Positions 1 through 8,756 of a DNA stretch of 64,000 bases are shown in pieces; position 1 is the first letter of the stretch; each line of letters begins with the position of its first letter. A model generated the notes under the pieces. That model was not told the origin of the DNA. It saw nothing but the letters and a program-made list of their open reading frames with translations, and made no database searches. Source of the stretch: Burkholderia multivorans ATCC BAA-247 (lineage in GTDB: Bacteria; Pseudomonadota; Gammaproteobacteria; Burkholderiales; Burkholderiaceae); contig NZ_CP009832.1 of the NCBI RefSeq assembly GCF_000959525.1, positions 1,550,001-1,614,000 on the forward strand. Reading direction: 5' to 3'. The translations under genes and the position numbers were made by a program.

Positions 1-2
1 AT

Positions 3-830
3 CTCGAAGCGATGCAGCAGCGTCTGGGCCGGCTCGCGGCCGGCGTCGACGCGCAGGCGGCGCGCGCCGCGCTGTCGCCGCCGCGGTCGCGTCGTCGCCG
101 TGCGGCCGTCAAGGCGCTCGCAGCACTGCTGTTCGCGGGCGGACTCGCCGCGTTCGGCGATCCCGCGCGACGCTGGGCGATCGTCACCGCCGACCTGCGC
201 ACGGCGGTCGGCGAACGCCGCACGGTGACGCTCGCCGATCGCACGGTCGTCGTGCTCGACACCGACACCGCGCTCGACGTGCGCTTCGATGCGAGCGCGC
301 GCCGGCTGCAGCTGCTGCGCGGCGCGATCATGGTGACGAGCGGCCACGACGATCGCGTGCCCGCGCGTGCGCTCGTCGTCGCGACGGCCGATGGCGATGT
401 ACGGCCGCTCGGCACACGCTTCTCGGTGCGCGCTCGCGACGGCGCGACGCGCGTCGACGTGTTCGCGGGCGCGGTGCGCGTGCAGCCGACGCACGCGGCG
501 GCCGACGCGCGCACGATTGCGGCCGGCAGCGGCACGCGCTTCACGCGCGACGCGGTCGACGCGCCGGCGCCGCTCGCGCCGTATGCCGCCGCGTGGACCG
601 ACGGGATGCTGGTCGCCTCGCGGATGCGGCTCGCCGATCTCGTCGCGGAGCTCGACCGCTACCGGCGCGGCACGCTGCGCTGTGATGCGGCCGTCGCGGA
701 CCTGCGCGTGTCGGGCAGCTATCCGCTCGACGATCCGGCGCGCGTGCTCGACACGCTGAAGGCGACGCTGCCGATCGACGTCCGCTACGTGACGCGCTAC
801 TGGGCGACCGTCGTGCCGGCCCGTTCGTGA
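3..830 (+). CDS. FecR-type anti-sigma regulator (5'-truncated by window edge)
   Basis: This is the inner-membrane FecR-type sensor that normally passes a signal from a TonB-dependent receptor to an ECF sigma factor. The reading frame is open to the first base of the window (codons before the ATG at 12 read L-E-A), so the true start and probably a fecI-like sigma gene lie to the left. A basic stretch (RSRRRRAAVKA) and a hydrophobic segment (about residues 36-50 from the ATG) form the single membrane anchor. The following periplasmic FecR domain shows the family pattern with RTVTLADRTVVVLDTDT and RPLGTRFSVR. The C-terminal part (about 195-270) resembles the STN-like tail that contacts the receptor. 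The receptor gene follows after 52 bp on the same strand, which supports the pairing. Confidence 0.88.
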   Translation, partial: LEAMQQRLGRLAAGVDAQAARAALSPPRSRRRRAAVKALAALLFAGGLAAFGDPARRWAIVTADLRTAVGERRTVTLADRTVVVLDTDTALDVRFDASARRLQLLRGAIMVTSGHDDRVPARALVVATADGDVRPLGTRFSVRARDGATRVDVFAGAVRVQPTHAAADARTIAAGSGTRFTRDAVDAPAPLAPYAAAWTDGMLVASRMRLADLVAELDRYRRGTLRCDAAVADLRVSGSYPLDDPARVLDTLKATLPIDVRYVTRYWATVVPARS

Positions 831-882
831 CCGCGCGAAAAATTTCGGGCCGACGTGAGCCATTTCGCGGTCGTCGCGTGAC

Positions 883-3465
883 ATGGGAAATGAAAGCCGC
901 ACCGGCCCATCGTTTACCGACTTCTCGATCATGGTTTCCATCCGTCTCATGCCGCGGCGCCGTCCGGCGTCCGCCCGCCACACGCGGCGCACGATCGTGC
1001 CCGCCGTGCCTAACCGCGTCGCGCACCGGCTTGCCGGCGCCGTCCTGCTGTCCGCGCTGCTGCCGTTGCCCGCGCTCGCCGATGCCGACACCGACGCGGC
1101 CGCCGCCGCGCCGCGCACGTCGCGCCGTGCATTCGACGTGCCGGCCGGGCCGCTCGAAGCGACGCTGAACCGGTTCGGCCGCGACGCCGGCCTGCTGATC
1201 GCGTTCCCGCCCGAGCTGACCGCCGGCCTGACGAGCGGCGGCGTGCACGGCCGCTTCGACGTCGACGATGCGCTCGCGCGCGTCCTCGCGGGCACCGGCC
1301 TCGTCGCGCTGCGTCAGCCGGGCGGCGGCTATACGTTGATGCGCGCGAACGGCGCGAACGGCATGAGCGGTGCCGCCGTGCCGGCGCCGTCGGCCGATAC
1401 GGCGGCCGAACTGCCGACGATCGCGGTGCGCAGCAGCGCGCTGCGCGCGCAAAGCTACCGGCCGCCGAAGGAGGCGGGCGTGCTGCGCTCCGACATCCCG
1501 GTGCTCGATACCGCGCAGGCCGTCAACGTCGTGCCTGCGCAGGTGCTGCGCGACCAGCGTCCGCGCAACCTCGACGACGCGCTCGGCAACGTCAGCGGCA
1601 TCACGCAGGGCAACACGCTCGCGGGCACGCAGGACACGATCATGAAGCGCGGCTTCGGCGACAACCGCGACGGCTCGGTCATGCACAACGGCATGCCGAT
1701 CGTGCAGGGGCGCTCGTTCAACGCCGCCGTCGACAGCGTCGAGGTGCTGAAAGGGCCGACCTCGCTGCTGTACGGGCTGATGGACCCGGGCGGCGTCGTC
1801 AACGTCGTCGGCAAGCAGCCGCAGCTCACGCGCTACAACGCGATTTCGCTGGGCGCGTCGACCTTCGGGCACGGCAAGAACGGCGGCAGCGCGACGTTCG
1901 ATTCGACCGGGCCGATCGGCGATTCGCGGCTCGCGTACCGGTTGATCGTCGACCAGTCGAACGAGCAGTACTGGCGCAATTTCGGCGAATACCGGCAGAC
2001 CTTCGTCGCGCCGTCGCTCGCGTGGTACGGCCGCGACACGCAGGTCGTGGTGTCGTACGAGTACCGCAAGTTCCACTCGCCGTTCGATCGCGGCACGGCG
2101 CTCGATCCGCGCACCAACGCGCCGCTCGACATTCCCGCGCGGCGGCGCATCGACGAACCGTTCAACAACATGGACGGCGAATCGCACCTCGCCCAGCTGA
2201 GCGTCGATCACCAGTTCAACGGGGACTGGAGCGCGCATCTCGGCTACAGCTACAACCGCGAGACCTATGACGCGAACCAGCTGCGCACGACTGGCGTCGA
2301 TCCGGTGACAGGCACGCTGTCGCGCAGCAACGACGCGACGCACGGCTCGCTGAGCACCGACAGCTACGGGATCGGCTACGTGAACGGCAAGCTGACGCTC
2401 GCGGGGATGCGGCACGACGTGCAGGTCGGCTTCGACACCGAGTACCGCCGCATCTATCGCAAGGACATGCTGCGGCAGGCGGTGAAGACGCCGTTCAGCT
2501 ACGTCGATCCCGTGTACGGGCTGTTGCCGCCGTCGAGCACGGTGTCCGCGAGCGACAGCGACCAGACCGACACGCTGCATGCCGCATCGGCGTTCATGCA
2601 GGACGCGATCCATCTGACCGACAAGTGGATCGTCTCGGGCGGCGTGCGCTATATCACGTACAACCAGATCGCCGGCCGCGGCCGGCCGTTTCATGCGAAC
2701 ACCGATCTGAGCGGGTCGCGCTGGTTGCCGCGCGCCGGCATCGTCTACAAGTGGACCGACACGTTCTCGCTCTATGCGAGCTATTCGCAGTCGCTGAAAC
2801 CGTCGTCGTCGATCGCGCCGCTCGCGTCCGGCTACGTGATCGACGGCGCGACGCCGCCCGAGCGCGCGACCGCGTGGGAAGTCGGCGGCAAGCTCGATCT
2901 GCCGGGCGGGCTGAGCGGCACGCTCGCGCTGTTCGACATCGACAAGAAGAACGTGCTCGTCTCGCAGTTCAACGACGCGACGAAGCTGACGGACTGGCGC
3001 ACGTCGGGCAAGGCGCGCTCGCGCGGCGTCGAGCTCGACGTGTCGGGCCGCATCGGCGAACGCGTGAACGTGATCGCGAGCTACGCGTACATCGACGCGA
3101 AGACGATCGAGGATCCGCTGTACGCGGGCAACCGGCTGTGGAACGTCGCCCGTCACACCGCGTCGCTCGCGGCCGTGTACGACGTGGGCACGCTCGCGGG
3201 CGGCGACGACCTGCGCATCGGCGCGGCCGCACGCTATGTCGGCGCACGGCCCGGCGATTCGGCGAACAGTTTCACGCTGCCGTCGTACGTGCTCGCCGAC
3301 GCGTTCGCGACCTACGACACGCGGCTCGGCAAGCAGAAGCTGTCGTTCCAGCTGAACGTGAAGAACCTGTTCAACCGCACGTACTACCCGTCGAGCGCGA
3401 ACCGCTACTTCGTCGCGATCGGCGACGCGCGGCAGGTGTCGCTGCTGACCACGCTGCAATTCTGA
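883..3465 (+). CDS. TonB-dependent siderophore receptor with STN signalling domain
   Basis: Outer-membrane receptor for a ferric siderophore, energised by TonB and able to signal through the FecR protein encoded just upstream. Numbered from the ATG at 883, a signal sequence ends near ALADAD (about residue 68). An STN domain runs from about 81 to 150 (FDVPAGPLEATLNRFGRDAG), the plug from about 200 to 315 (VLDTAQAVNVVPAQVL, VEVLKGPTSLLYG, DPGGVVNVV) and the beta-barrel to the end, finishing in aromatic Phe as expected for a barrel. The STN domain marks it as a transducer. In-frame ATGs at 931 and 949 would give a more usual signal-peptide length, and none of the three has a strong ribosome site. 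The substrate cannot be read from the sequence. Confidence 0.92.
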   Translation: MGNESRTGPSFTDFSIMVSIRLMPRRRPASARHTRRTIVPAVPNRVAHRLAGAVLLSALLPLPALADADTDAAAAAPRTSRRAFDVPAGPLEATLNRFGRDAGLLIAFPPELTAGLTSGGVHGRFDVDDALARVLAGTGLVALRQPGGGYTLMRANGANGMSGAAVPAPSADTAAELPTIAVRSSALRAQSYRPPKEAGVLRSDIPVLDTAQAVNVVPAQVLRDQRPRNLDDALGNVSGITQGNTLAGTQDTIMKRGFGDNRDGSVMHNGMPIVQGRSFNAAVDSVEVLKGPTSLLYGLMDPGGVVNVVGKQPQLTRYNAISLGASTFGHGKNGGSATFDSTGPIGDSRLAYRLIVDQSNEQYWRNFGEYRQTFVAPSLAWYGRDTQVVVSYEYRKFHSPFDRGTALDPRTNAPLDIPARRRIDEPFNNMDGESHLAQLSVDHQFNGDWSAHLGYSYNRETYDANQLRTTGVDPVTGTLSRSNDATHGSLSTDSYGIGYVNGKLTLAGMRHDVQVGFDTEYRRIYRKDMLRQAVKTPFSYVDPVYGLLPPSSTVSASDSDQTDTLHAASAFMQDAIHLTDKWIVSGGVRYITYNQIAGRGRPFHANTDLSGSRWLPRAGIVYKWTDTFSLYASYSQSLKPSSSIAPLASGYVIDGATPPERATAWEVGGKLDLPGGLSGTLALFDIDKKNVLVSQFNDATKLTDWRTSGKARSRGVELDVSGRIGERVNVIASYAYIDAKTIEDPLYAGNRLWNVARHTASLAAVYDVGTLAGGDDLRIGAAARYVGARPGDSANSFTLPSYVLADAFATYDTRLGKQKLSFQLNVKNLFNRTYYPSSANRYFVAIGDARQVSLLTTLQF

Positions 3466-3515
3466 TCATGCAACCGGCGCGCGCACCGTCGCGCGCCACG
3501 CCGGAGTCGATCCCG

Positions 3516-4277
3516 ATGAAACCGAATACGAACCTGCGCGCACCGCGCCGTCTTGTCGAGCATGCGCGGCGTCGCGCGCTGCGCGTGCTCGCGGCCGCGC
3601 TGCTTGCGCTGCAGGCGGGCGCGATGAACGTCGCGCATGCGGCCGACGCGCCGCCGGCCGTCGCGCGCGTCGCGCTGCTCGTGCAGTTGCGCGGCCCGAA
3701 CCTGAAGACCGACGAGCGCATCGCGCGTCATCTGGAAACGCGCGGCTACGCGGTACGCATGCTCGACGAGTCGGCCACGCCCGATGCCGCGCGCGATGCC
3801 GACCTCGTCGTGATCTCGTCGACCGTGTCGTCGAAGCACGTGCAGCCGGGCTGGCGCACGTTCGACAAGCCGCTCGTCACCTGGGAGAACGACGTGCTCG
3901 ACGATCTCGCGATGACGGGCAAGCGGCACGATACGGACTTCGGCGAGACCGGCAACGAGCGCTATCTATGGATCGTCAACGCGCCGCATCCGATCGCGGC
4001 GGGGCTGCCGGCGGGCGTGACGGACGTCTACGGCCGGCAGGCGCCGATGAGCTGGGGCAAGCCGGGGCTCGGCGCGATCACGATCGCGACCGTCTACGGG
4101 CAGCCCGACAAGGCCGCGATTTTCGCGTACGAGAAGGGCGCGACGATGGACTACGAAGCGCTCGCGCCTGCGCGCCGCGTCATGCTGTTCCTCGACAACG
4201 ACACGTTTGCGAACCTGTCGCCGGCCGGCGTCGCGCTGTTCGATGCCGCGCTCGACTGGGCGGCCGGGCGGCGCTGA
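3516..4277 (+). CDS. secreted ThuA/GATase-like protein of unknown function
   Basis: The product has about 253 residues: a basic N-terminus, a hydrophobic stretch (VLAAALLALQAGA) and a likely signal cleavage after VAHA. The mature part looks like an alpha/beta flavodoxin or class-I-glutamine-amidotransferase-like fold (ThuA type): VARVALLVQLRG, a second strand DADLVVISSTVS, then KPLVTWENDVLDDLAMTG and a C-terminal VMLFLDNDTF helix-strand region. No catalytic Cys-His-Glu triad can be picked out with confidence, so an enzymatic role is unproven. I chose ATG 3516 because GGAG lies about 10 bases before it; ATG 3468 is also in frame and sits directly after the receptor stop codon. The 50-bp gap to the receptor suggests co-transcription and an accessory role in iron uptake, which is inference. 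Confidence 0.7.
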   Translation: MKPNTNLRAPRRLVEHARRRALRVLAAALLALQAGAMNVAHAADAPPAVARVALLVQLRGPNLKTDERIARHLETRGYAVRMLDESATPDAARDADLVVISSTVSSKHVQPGWRTFDKPLVTWENDVLDDLAMTGKRHDTDFGETGNERYLWIVNAPHPIAAGLPAGVTDVYGRQAPMSWGKPGLGAITIATVYGQPDKAAIFAYEKGATMDYEALAPARRVMLFLDNDTFANLSPAGVALFDAALDWAAGRR

Positions 4278-4348
4278 CGCGCGTGTACGGCGGCGGGCCG
4301 CCGCCGCTCGCGACGCGGGGCCGCGGTCGCGCCTGCCTCGCGCCGCCC

Positions 4349-4360
4349 GCATCCGGATGC
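4349..4360. repeat. 12-bp perfect palindrome before flavin reductase gene
   Basis: GCATCCGGATGC is self-complementary and lies 42 bases before the flavin reductase start. It could be an operator or a chance palindrome in GC-rich DNA. No second copy was noticed nearby. Confidence 0.25.
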
Positions 4361-4402
4361 GAGAATGCGCACCTTTGCCGCCTCGTTTTCGAAGGAACCC
4401 GT

Positions 4403-4996
4403 ATGGACAGTCACATCGCCCCGGTTGCGCCGAATCACGCCTACCGGCTGCTCAACCACGGCCCGACCGTGCTCGTCTCCGCGCGGCACGACGGCGTCGA
4501 CAACGTGATGGCCGCCGCATGGGCGTGCGCGCTCGATTTCCAGCCGCCGAAGCTGACGGTCGTGCTCGACAAGGCGACGAAGACGCGCGCGCTCGTCGAG
4601 GCGAGCGGACGCTTCGCGATCCAGATTCCGACCGCCGCGCAGTTGCAGCTCACGCACGCGGTCGGCAGCCGCAGTCTCGCCGAGCATCCCGACAAGCTGC
4701 GCGAGGCGGGCGTCACGCTGTTCGACGTCGACGGCCACGATCTGCCGTTCGTCGCCGGCTGCTCGGGCTGGCTCGCATGCCGGCTGATTCCGGAGCCGCA
4801 CAACCAGCAGGCGTACGACCTGTTCGTCGGCGAGGTGGTCGGCGCATGGTCGGACACACGTGTGTTCCGCGACGGCCGCTGGTATTTCGAAATGGCCGAC
4901 CCCGCGCTGCGCAGCCTGCACTACATCGCGGGCGGGAAGTTCTATGCGATCGGCGAAGCGCTGAACGCCGATACGGGCGAGGCCGACGCAGCGTAA
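4403..4996 (+). CDS. flavin reductase family protein
   Basis: A 197-residue member of the FMN-binding split-barrel flavin reductase family (DIM6/NTAB, related to HpaC), which uses NAD(P)H to reduce free flavin or carries FMN itself. The N-terminal half has the family pattern: a strand with TVLVSARHDGVDNVMAAAWACALDFQPPKLTVVLDKATKT, followed by ASGRFAIQIPT. The C-terminal part (LHYIAGGKFYAIGEAL) contains the usual segment near FMN. GAAGGA precedes the ATG by about 7 bases. The gene is cytoplasmic (no signal peptide) and lies 125 bp after the secreted ThuA-like gene on the same strand. It may be co-transcribed with the iron-receptor genes, but its partner is not evident. Confidence 0.85.
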   Translation: MDSHIAPVAPNHAYRLLNHGPTVLVSARHDGVDNVMAAAWACALDFQPPKLTVVLDKATKTRALVEASGRFAIQIPTAAQLQLTHAVGSRSLAEHPDKLREAGVTLFDVDGHDLPFVAGCSGWLACRLIPEPHNQQAYDLFVGEVVGAWSDTRVFRDGRWYFEMADPALRSLHYIAGGKFYAIGEALNADTGEADAA

Positions 4997-5060
4997 TCGC
5001 CCGCGGCACGCGCGAGGTCGGCTCGCACGCCGGCCGCGCGCATCGCCCGCCACGCGCGGC

Positions 5061-5954
5061 TCAGGTGCGCCGCCAGTGCGCGAGCATCGTGTCGACGAAC
5101 GCCTGCGCGACGCGCGGTAGCGTGCGCCCGCGCTTGCACACGAGCGCGACGGGCCGCACGAACGCCGGATCGTCGATCGGCTTCGCGACGAGATCCGGCT
5201 CCGCGCGCACCTCGCGCGCGGTCGCGGGCAGGATCGTCACGCCGAGCCCGCCGCGCACCATCGCGACGGCCGTCATCATGTAGGTCGGCTCGCACGCGAG
5301 CTGGGGCATGCAGCCGGCCGCGTCGAGCGCCGCATCGACGACGCTGCGCACGCTCGTGCCGCGCGCGGTCAGCACGAGCGGCACGCGCGCGAGATCGGCG
5401 ATCGTCACGCGCCGCTTGCGCGCGAGCGGATGATCGCGCGGACAGATCGCGACGAGGCGATCGGCACCCGTGTAGAGCACGTCGAGCGACGCATCGAACG
5501 CGTCGCCGCCGGTGAACCCGAGATCAGCTTCCTCGTTGCGCACGAGCGCGGTCACGAGGCTCGCGACGCCGTCGCGAATCTCGAACGCCGCGCGCGGCAC
5601 GTCGCGCCGAAACGTCTGGATCAATTCGGGGAGCACGCTCGACGCGAACGTCGGCAGGCATGCGAGCCGCACCGTGCCGCTCGCGCCTTCGCCGAGCGCG
5701 CGCGCATCGCGCAGCACGCGCTCCATGTCGTCGAGCGAGCGCTGCAGCAGCGGCAGCAGCTCGCGGCCCGTCTGCGTCAGCGCCACGCTGCGGCTGTTGC
5801 GGTCGAACAGCCGCGCGCCGACGATTTCCTCGAGCCGCCGGATCTGCACGGTCAGCGCAGGCTGCGACAGATGCAGCCGCGCGGCCGCGCGCGTAAAGTT
5901 GCCGGCCTGCGCGACGGTGACGAACGCGCGAATGTCGCGAAGATTCAGATCCAT
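5061..5954 (-). CDS. LysR family transcriptional regulator
   Basis: A 297-residue LysR-type regulator. The N-terminal winged helix-turn-helix (about residues 1-60) contains NFTRAAARLHLSQPALTVQIRRLEE, and the C-terminal two-lobed effector-binding domain spans about 90-295. It is transcribed divergently from the CitMHS transporter gene with a 98-bp gap, the classical arrangement for a LysR protein that controls its neighbour. The gap contains a TGAT-N7-ATCA dyad. The effector is probably the organic acid carried by that transporter, which is inference. It converges with the flavin reductase gene across a 64-bp spacer. Confidence 0.9.
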   Translation of the reverse strand: MDLNLRDIRAFVTVAQAGNFTRAAARLHLSQPALTVQIRRLEEIVGARLFDRNSRSVALTQTGRELLPLLQRSLDDMERVLRDARALGEGASGTVRLACLPTFASSVLPELIQTFRRDVPRAAFEIRDGVASLVTALVRNEEADLGFTGGDAFDASLDVLYTGADRLVAICPRDHPLARKRRVTIADLARVPLVLTARGTSVRSVVDAALDAAGCMPQLACEPTYMMTAVAMVRGGLGVTILPATAREVRAEPDLVAKPIDDPAFVRPVALVCKRGRTLPRVAQAFVDTMLAHWRRT

Positions 5955-5963
5955 AACGGGTCG

Positions 5964-5978
5964 TGATTGCTGCGATCA
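5964..5978. promoter_or_regulatory. candidate LysR operator dyad in divergent region
   Basis: TGAT, seven bases, ATCA form an interrupted dyad in the 98-bp divergent region between the LysR and CitMHS genes. LysR proteins bind interrupted dyads of roughly this size, usually containing T-N11-A. The match is modest and unproven. Confidence 0.3.
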
Positions 5979-6052
5979 AATCATTTCAATTGTGCTATCG
6001 CTGCGCGGACCTTACGCTCGTCTCCAACAAAAGACAAGACAGGAGACAACCG

Positions 6053-7351
6053 ATGCTGCCGTTACTCGGGCTCGGCACGATCGTCGTGCTGCTCGCCGCG
6101 ATTCTGTCCCGCCGCATGTCGCCGCTCGTGGCGCTGATCGTCGTGCCGATCGTCGCGTCGCTGCTCGGCGGATTCGGGCTGCAGACCAGCAAGTTCGTAC
6201 TCGACGGGCTGAAGGGCCTCGCGCCCGTGGTCGGCATGTTCGTGTTCGCGATCCTCTATTTCGGGACGATCACCGATGCGGGCACGCTCGATCCGATCAT
6301 CGACCGCATCCTGCGGGCGGTCGGCACGCGGCCGACGCGGATCGTGACGGGCACGACGCTGCTCGCGCTGCTGATCCATCTCGACGGCTCGGGCGCCGTG
6401 TGCTTTCTCGTGACGATCCCGGCCGTGCTGCCGCTGTACGACCGGCTCGGCATCGACCGCCGCGTGCTGGCGGCGGCCGTGTCGATGGCGGCCGGCATCA
6501 ATTTCCTGCCGTGGACGGGGCCGATGATCCGCGCATCGGCGTCGCTGCATCTGCCCGTGTCGACGCTGTTCAATCCGCTGATTCCGGTACAGGCGGTGGG
6601 CCTCGTGTTCGTGTTCGGCGTCGCCTACTGGCTCGGACGGCGCGAGGAGAAGCGGCTCGGCCTATCGCGGCACGATCCGGCGATCGCGCTGCCGACGCGC
6701 GAGCTGACGGCCGACGAACGTGCGCTGCGCCGGCCGCACCTGTTCTGGTTCAACATCGTGCTGACGCTCGTCGTGCTCGGCACGATGGTCGCGATGGGCG
6801 AGAAGGTGCCGCCCGCGATCGTGTTCATGGTCGGGCTCTGCATCGCGCTGACCGTCAACTATCCCGATGTCGCGATGCAGCGCAAGCGGATCGACGCGCA
6901 TGCGCGCGCGGCGCTGATGATGGCCGCGATCCTGCTCGCGGCGGGCGTGTTCACCGGGATCATGCAGGGCAGCGGGATGCTGAAGGCGATGGCGCAGGCC
7001 GCGGTCGGCTTCGTGCCGGCCTCGATGGCCGCGCACATTCCGGTCGTGCTCGGCATCGTGTCGATGCCGCTCAGCATGCTGTTCGATCCCGACTCGTTCT
7101 ATTTCGGCGTGCTGCCGGTGATCGCCGAGGTCGCCGGCCAGCTCGGCGTGCCGGCCGTGAAGGTCGGGCAGGCCGCGCTGCTCGGCCAGATGACGACCGG
7201 TTTTCCGGTCAGTCCGCTCACGCCCGCGACGTTTCTCGTCGTCGGCCTGTGCGGCATCGAACTGGCCGAGCATCAGAAGTTCACGTTTCCGCTGCTGTTC
7301 GGCGCATCGATCGTGATGACGATCGCATGCGTCGTGCTCGGCGTGTTTTGA
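6053..7351 (+). CDS. CitMHS family citrate/organic-acid transporter
   Basis: A 432-residue polytopic inner-membrane protein of the CitMHS group in the ion transporter superfamily, whose known members import metal-citrate complexes by proton symport. Roughly a dozen hydrophobic segments cover the length. Characteristic stretches include APVVGMFVFAILYFGTITDAG, the re-entrant-type LLIHLDGSGAVCFLVTIPAV, INFLPWTGPMIRAS and near the end GQMTTGFPVSPLTPATFLV. AGGAGA precedes ATG 6053 by about 7 bases, which decides the start over an upstream in-frame ATG at 5963. The divergent LysR gene and the AtuA-type pair downstream suggest a small catabolic operon. The actual substrate could be citrate, tricarballylate or another carboxylate. 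Confidence 0.86.
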   Translation: MLPLLGLGTIVVLLAAILSRRMSPLVALIVVPIVASLLGGFGLQTSKFVLDGLKGLAPVVGMFVFAILYFGTITDAGTLDPIIDRILRAVGTRPTRIVTGTTLLALLIHLDGSGAVCFLVTIPAVLPLYDRLGIDRRVLAAAVSMAAGINFLPWTGPMIRASASLHLPVSTLFNPLIPVQAVGLVFVFGVAYWLGRREEKRLGLSRHDPAIALPTRELTADERALRRPHLFWFNIVLTLVVLGTMVAMGEKVPPAIVFMVGLCIALTVNYPDVAMQRKRIDAHARAALMMAAILLAAGVFTGIMQGSGMLKAMAQAAVGFVPASMAAHIPVVLGIVSMPLSMLFDPDSFYFGVLPVIAEVAGQLGVPAVKVGQAALLGQMTTGFPVSPLTPATFLVVGLCGIELAEHQKFTFPLLFGASIVMTIACVVLGVF

Positions 7352-7394
7352 TTCGATCCTCCGGATCGCCAACCTGCCGCACGACGGTGCAGAG

Positions 7395-8756
7395 ATGACA
7401 GCAATCCCACACGAACGGCGCGTGCGCATCGGCGCGGGCGCCGGCTATTCCGGCGATCGCATCGAGCCCGCGGTCGAACTGGCCGAGCACGGGCAGCTCG
7501 ACTATCTCGTCTTCGAATGCCTGGCCGAGCGCACGATCGCAATCGCGCAGCAGGCGAAGCGCCGCGATCCGGCGCACGGCTACGACCCGCTGCTCGACGC
7601 GCGGATGCGCGCGGTGCTGCCGGCCGCCGTGCCGAGAGGCGTGCGGATCGTGTCGAACATGGGTGCCGCGAACCCGCACGCGGCCGCGCGCCGCACCGCG
7701 CAGATCGCACGCGCGCTCGGCTTCGCGCAGCTGAAGGTCGCGGCGGTCGAAGGCGACGACGTGCTCGACGTCGTGCTGCGCGGCGCGTTCCGCTTCGAGG
7801 AATCGGGCGACGAGGTCGCCGCGTATCGCGAGCGGATCGTCGCCGCCAACGCGTATCTCGGCGCGGCGCCGATCGTCGCGGCGCTCGACGCGGGTGCCGA
7901 CGTCGTGCTGACCGGGCGCGTCGCCGATCCGTCGCTGTTCGCGGCGCCGCTGATCCATGCGTTCGGCTGGCGCATGGACGACTGGGACACGCTCGGCCAG
8001 GCCACGGTCGTCGGCCATCTGCTCGAATGCGCGGGGCAGATCACGGGCGGCTACTTCGCCGATCCCGGCTACAAGGACGTACCGAATCTCGCGCGGCTCG
8101 GGTTTCCGATCGGCGAGGTCGAGGCCGACGGCGCGGTCACGATCACGAAGGTCGCGCATGCGGGCGGTCGCGTGAGCGCGGCGACCTGCAAGGAGCAGCT
8201 GCTGTACGAGATCCACGATCCGGGGCGCTATCTGCAGCCGGACGTCGTCGCGGACTTCACGCAGGTGAGCGTCGTCGAGGCGGCGCGCGATCGTGTGCGC
8301 GTGACGGGCGGGCGCGGCGCCGCGCGGCCCGACACGCTGAAGGCGTCGGTCGCGTACGTCGACGGCTTCATCGGCGAAGGGCAGATCTCGTACGGCGGCC
8401 CGGGCGCGCTCGAGCGCGCGCGGCTGGCGCTCGAAATCGTCCGCGAACGGCTCGCGCTGACCGGCGTCGCGGCGAGCGAGCTGCGCTTCGATCTGATCGG
8501 CGTCGATTCGCTGTACGGCGACGTACGAACGGGTGCAAGCGGCGAGCCGGCCGAAGTGCGCGTGCGCGTCGCGGGCCGCGCCGACACGGCGGAAGAGGCG
8601 GCGCGGATCGGCAACGAGGTCGAAACGCTGTACACGAACGGGCCGGCCGGCGGCGGCGGCGCGTTCAAGTCGACGCGCGAGGTGGTCGCCGTGCAATCGG
8701 TGCTGTTGCCGCGCGACGCGGTGACGCCGTTGTTTTCGTTCGTGGAGGCATCATGA
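7395..8756 (+). CDS. AtuA-family protein (acyclic terpene utilisation type, DUF1446)
   Basis: A 453-residue protein of the DUF1446/AtuA family. The namesake, AtuA, belongs to the citronellol/geraniol degradation cluster of Pseudomonas, but the biochemical role of the family is not settled. The opening GAGAGYSGDRIEPAVELAEHG followed by YLVFECLAERT is the family hallmark. Further conserved blocks are SNMGAANPHAAARRTAQIA, DVVLTGRVADPSLFAAPLIHAFGW and GGGGAFKSTREVVAVQSVLLPR near the end. It follows the CitMHS transporter by 43 bp and its stop codon overlaps the next start (ATGA), so the three genes probably form one operon. In this context it may act on the imported acid or its CoA ester, which is inference. 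Confidence 0.85.
   Translation: MTAIPHERRVRIGAGAGYSGDRIEPAVELAEHGQLDYLVFECLAERTIAIAQQAKRRDPAHGYDPLLDARMRAVLPAAVPRGVRIVSNMGAANPHAAARRTAQIARALGFAQLKVAAVEGDDVLDVVLRGAFRFEESGDEVAAYRERIVAANAYLGAAPIVAALDAGADVVLTGRVADPSLFAAPLIHAFGWRMDDWDTLGQATVVGHLLECAGQITGGYFADPGYKDVPNLARLGFPIGEVEADGAVTITKVAHAGGRVSAATCKEQLLYEIHDPGRYLQPDVVADFTQVSVVEAARDRVRVTGGRGAARPDTLKASVAYVDGFIGEGQISYGGPGALERARLALEIVRERLALTGVAASELRFDLIGVDSLYGDVRTGASGEPAEVRVRVAGRADTAEEAARIGNEVETLYTNGPAGGGGAFKSTREVVAVQSVLLPRDAVTPLFSFVEAS

Noticed and set aside
541-3459. Long open frame on the minus strand across the TonB receptor
   Set aside because: Arg-rich composition with no family features and no ribosome site; it mirrors the receptor gene through GC-rich third positions. 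The plus-strand receptor has clear STN, plug and barrel motifs.
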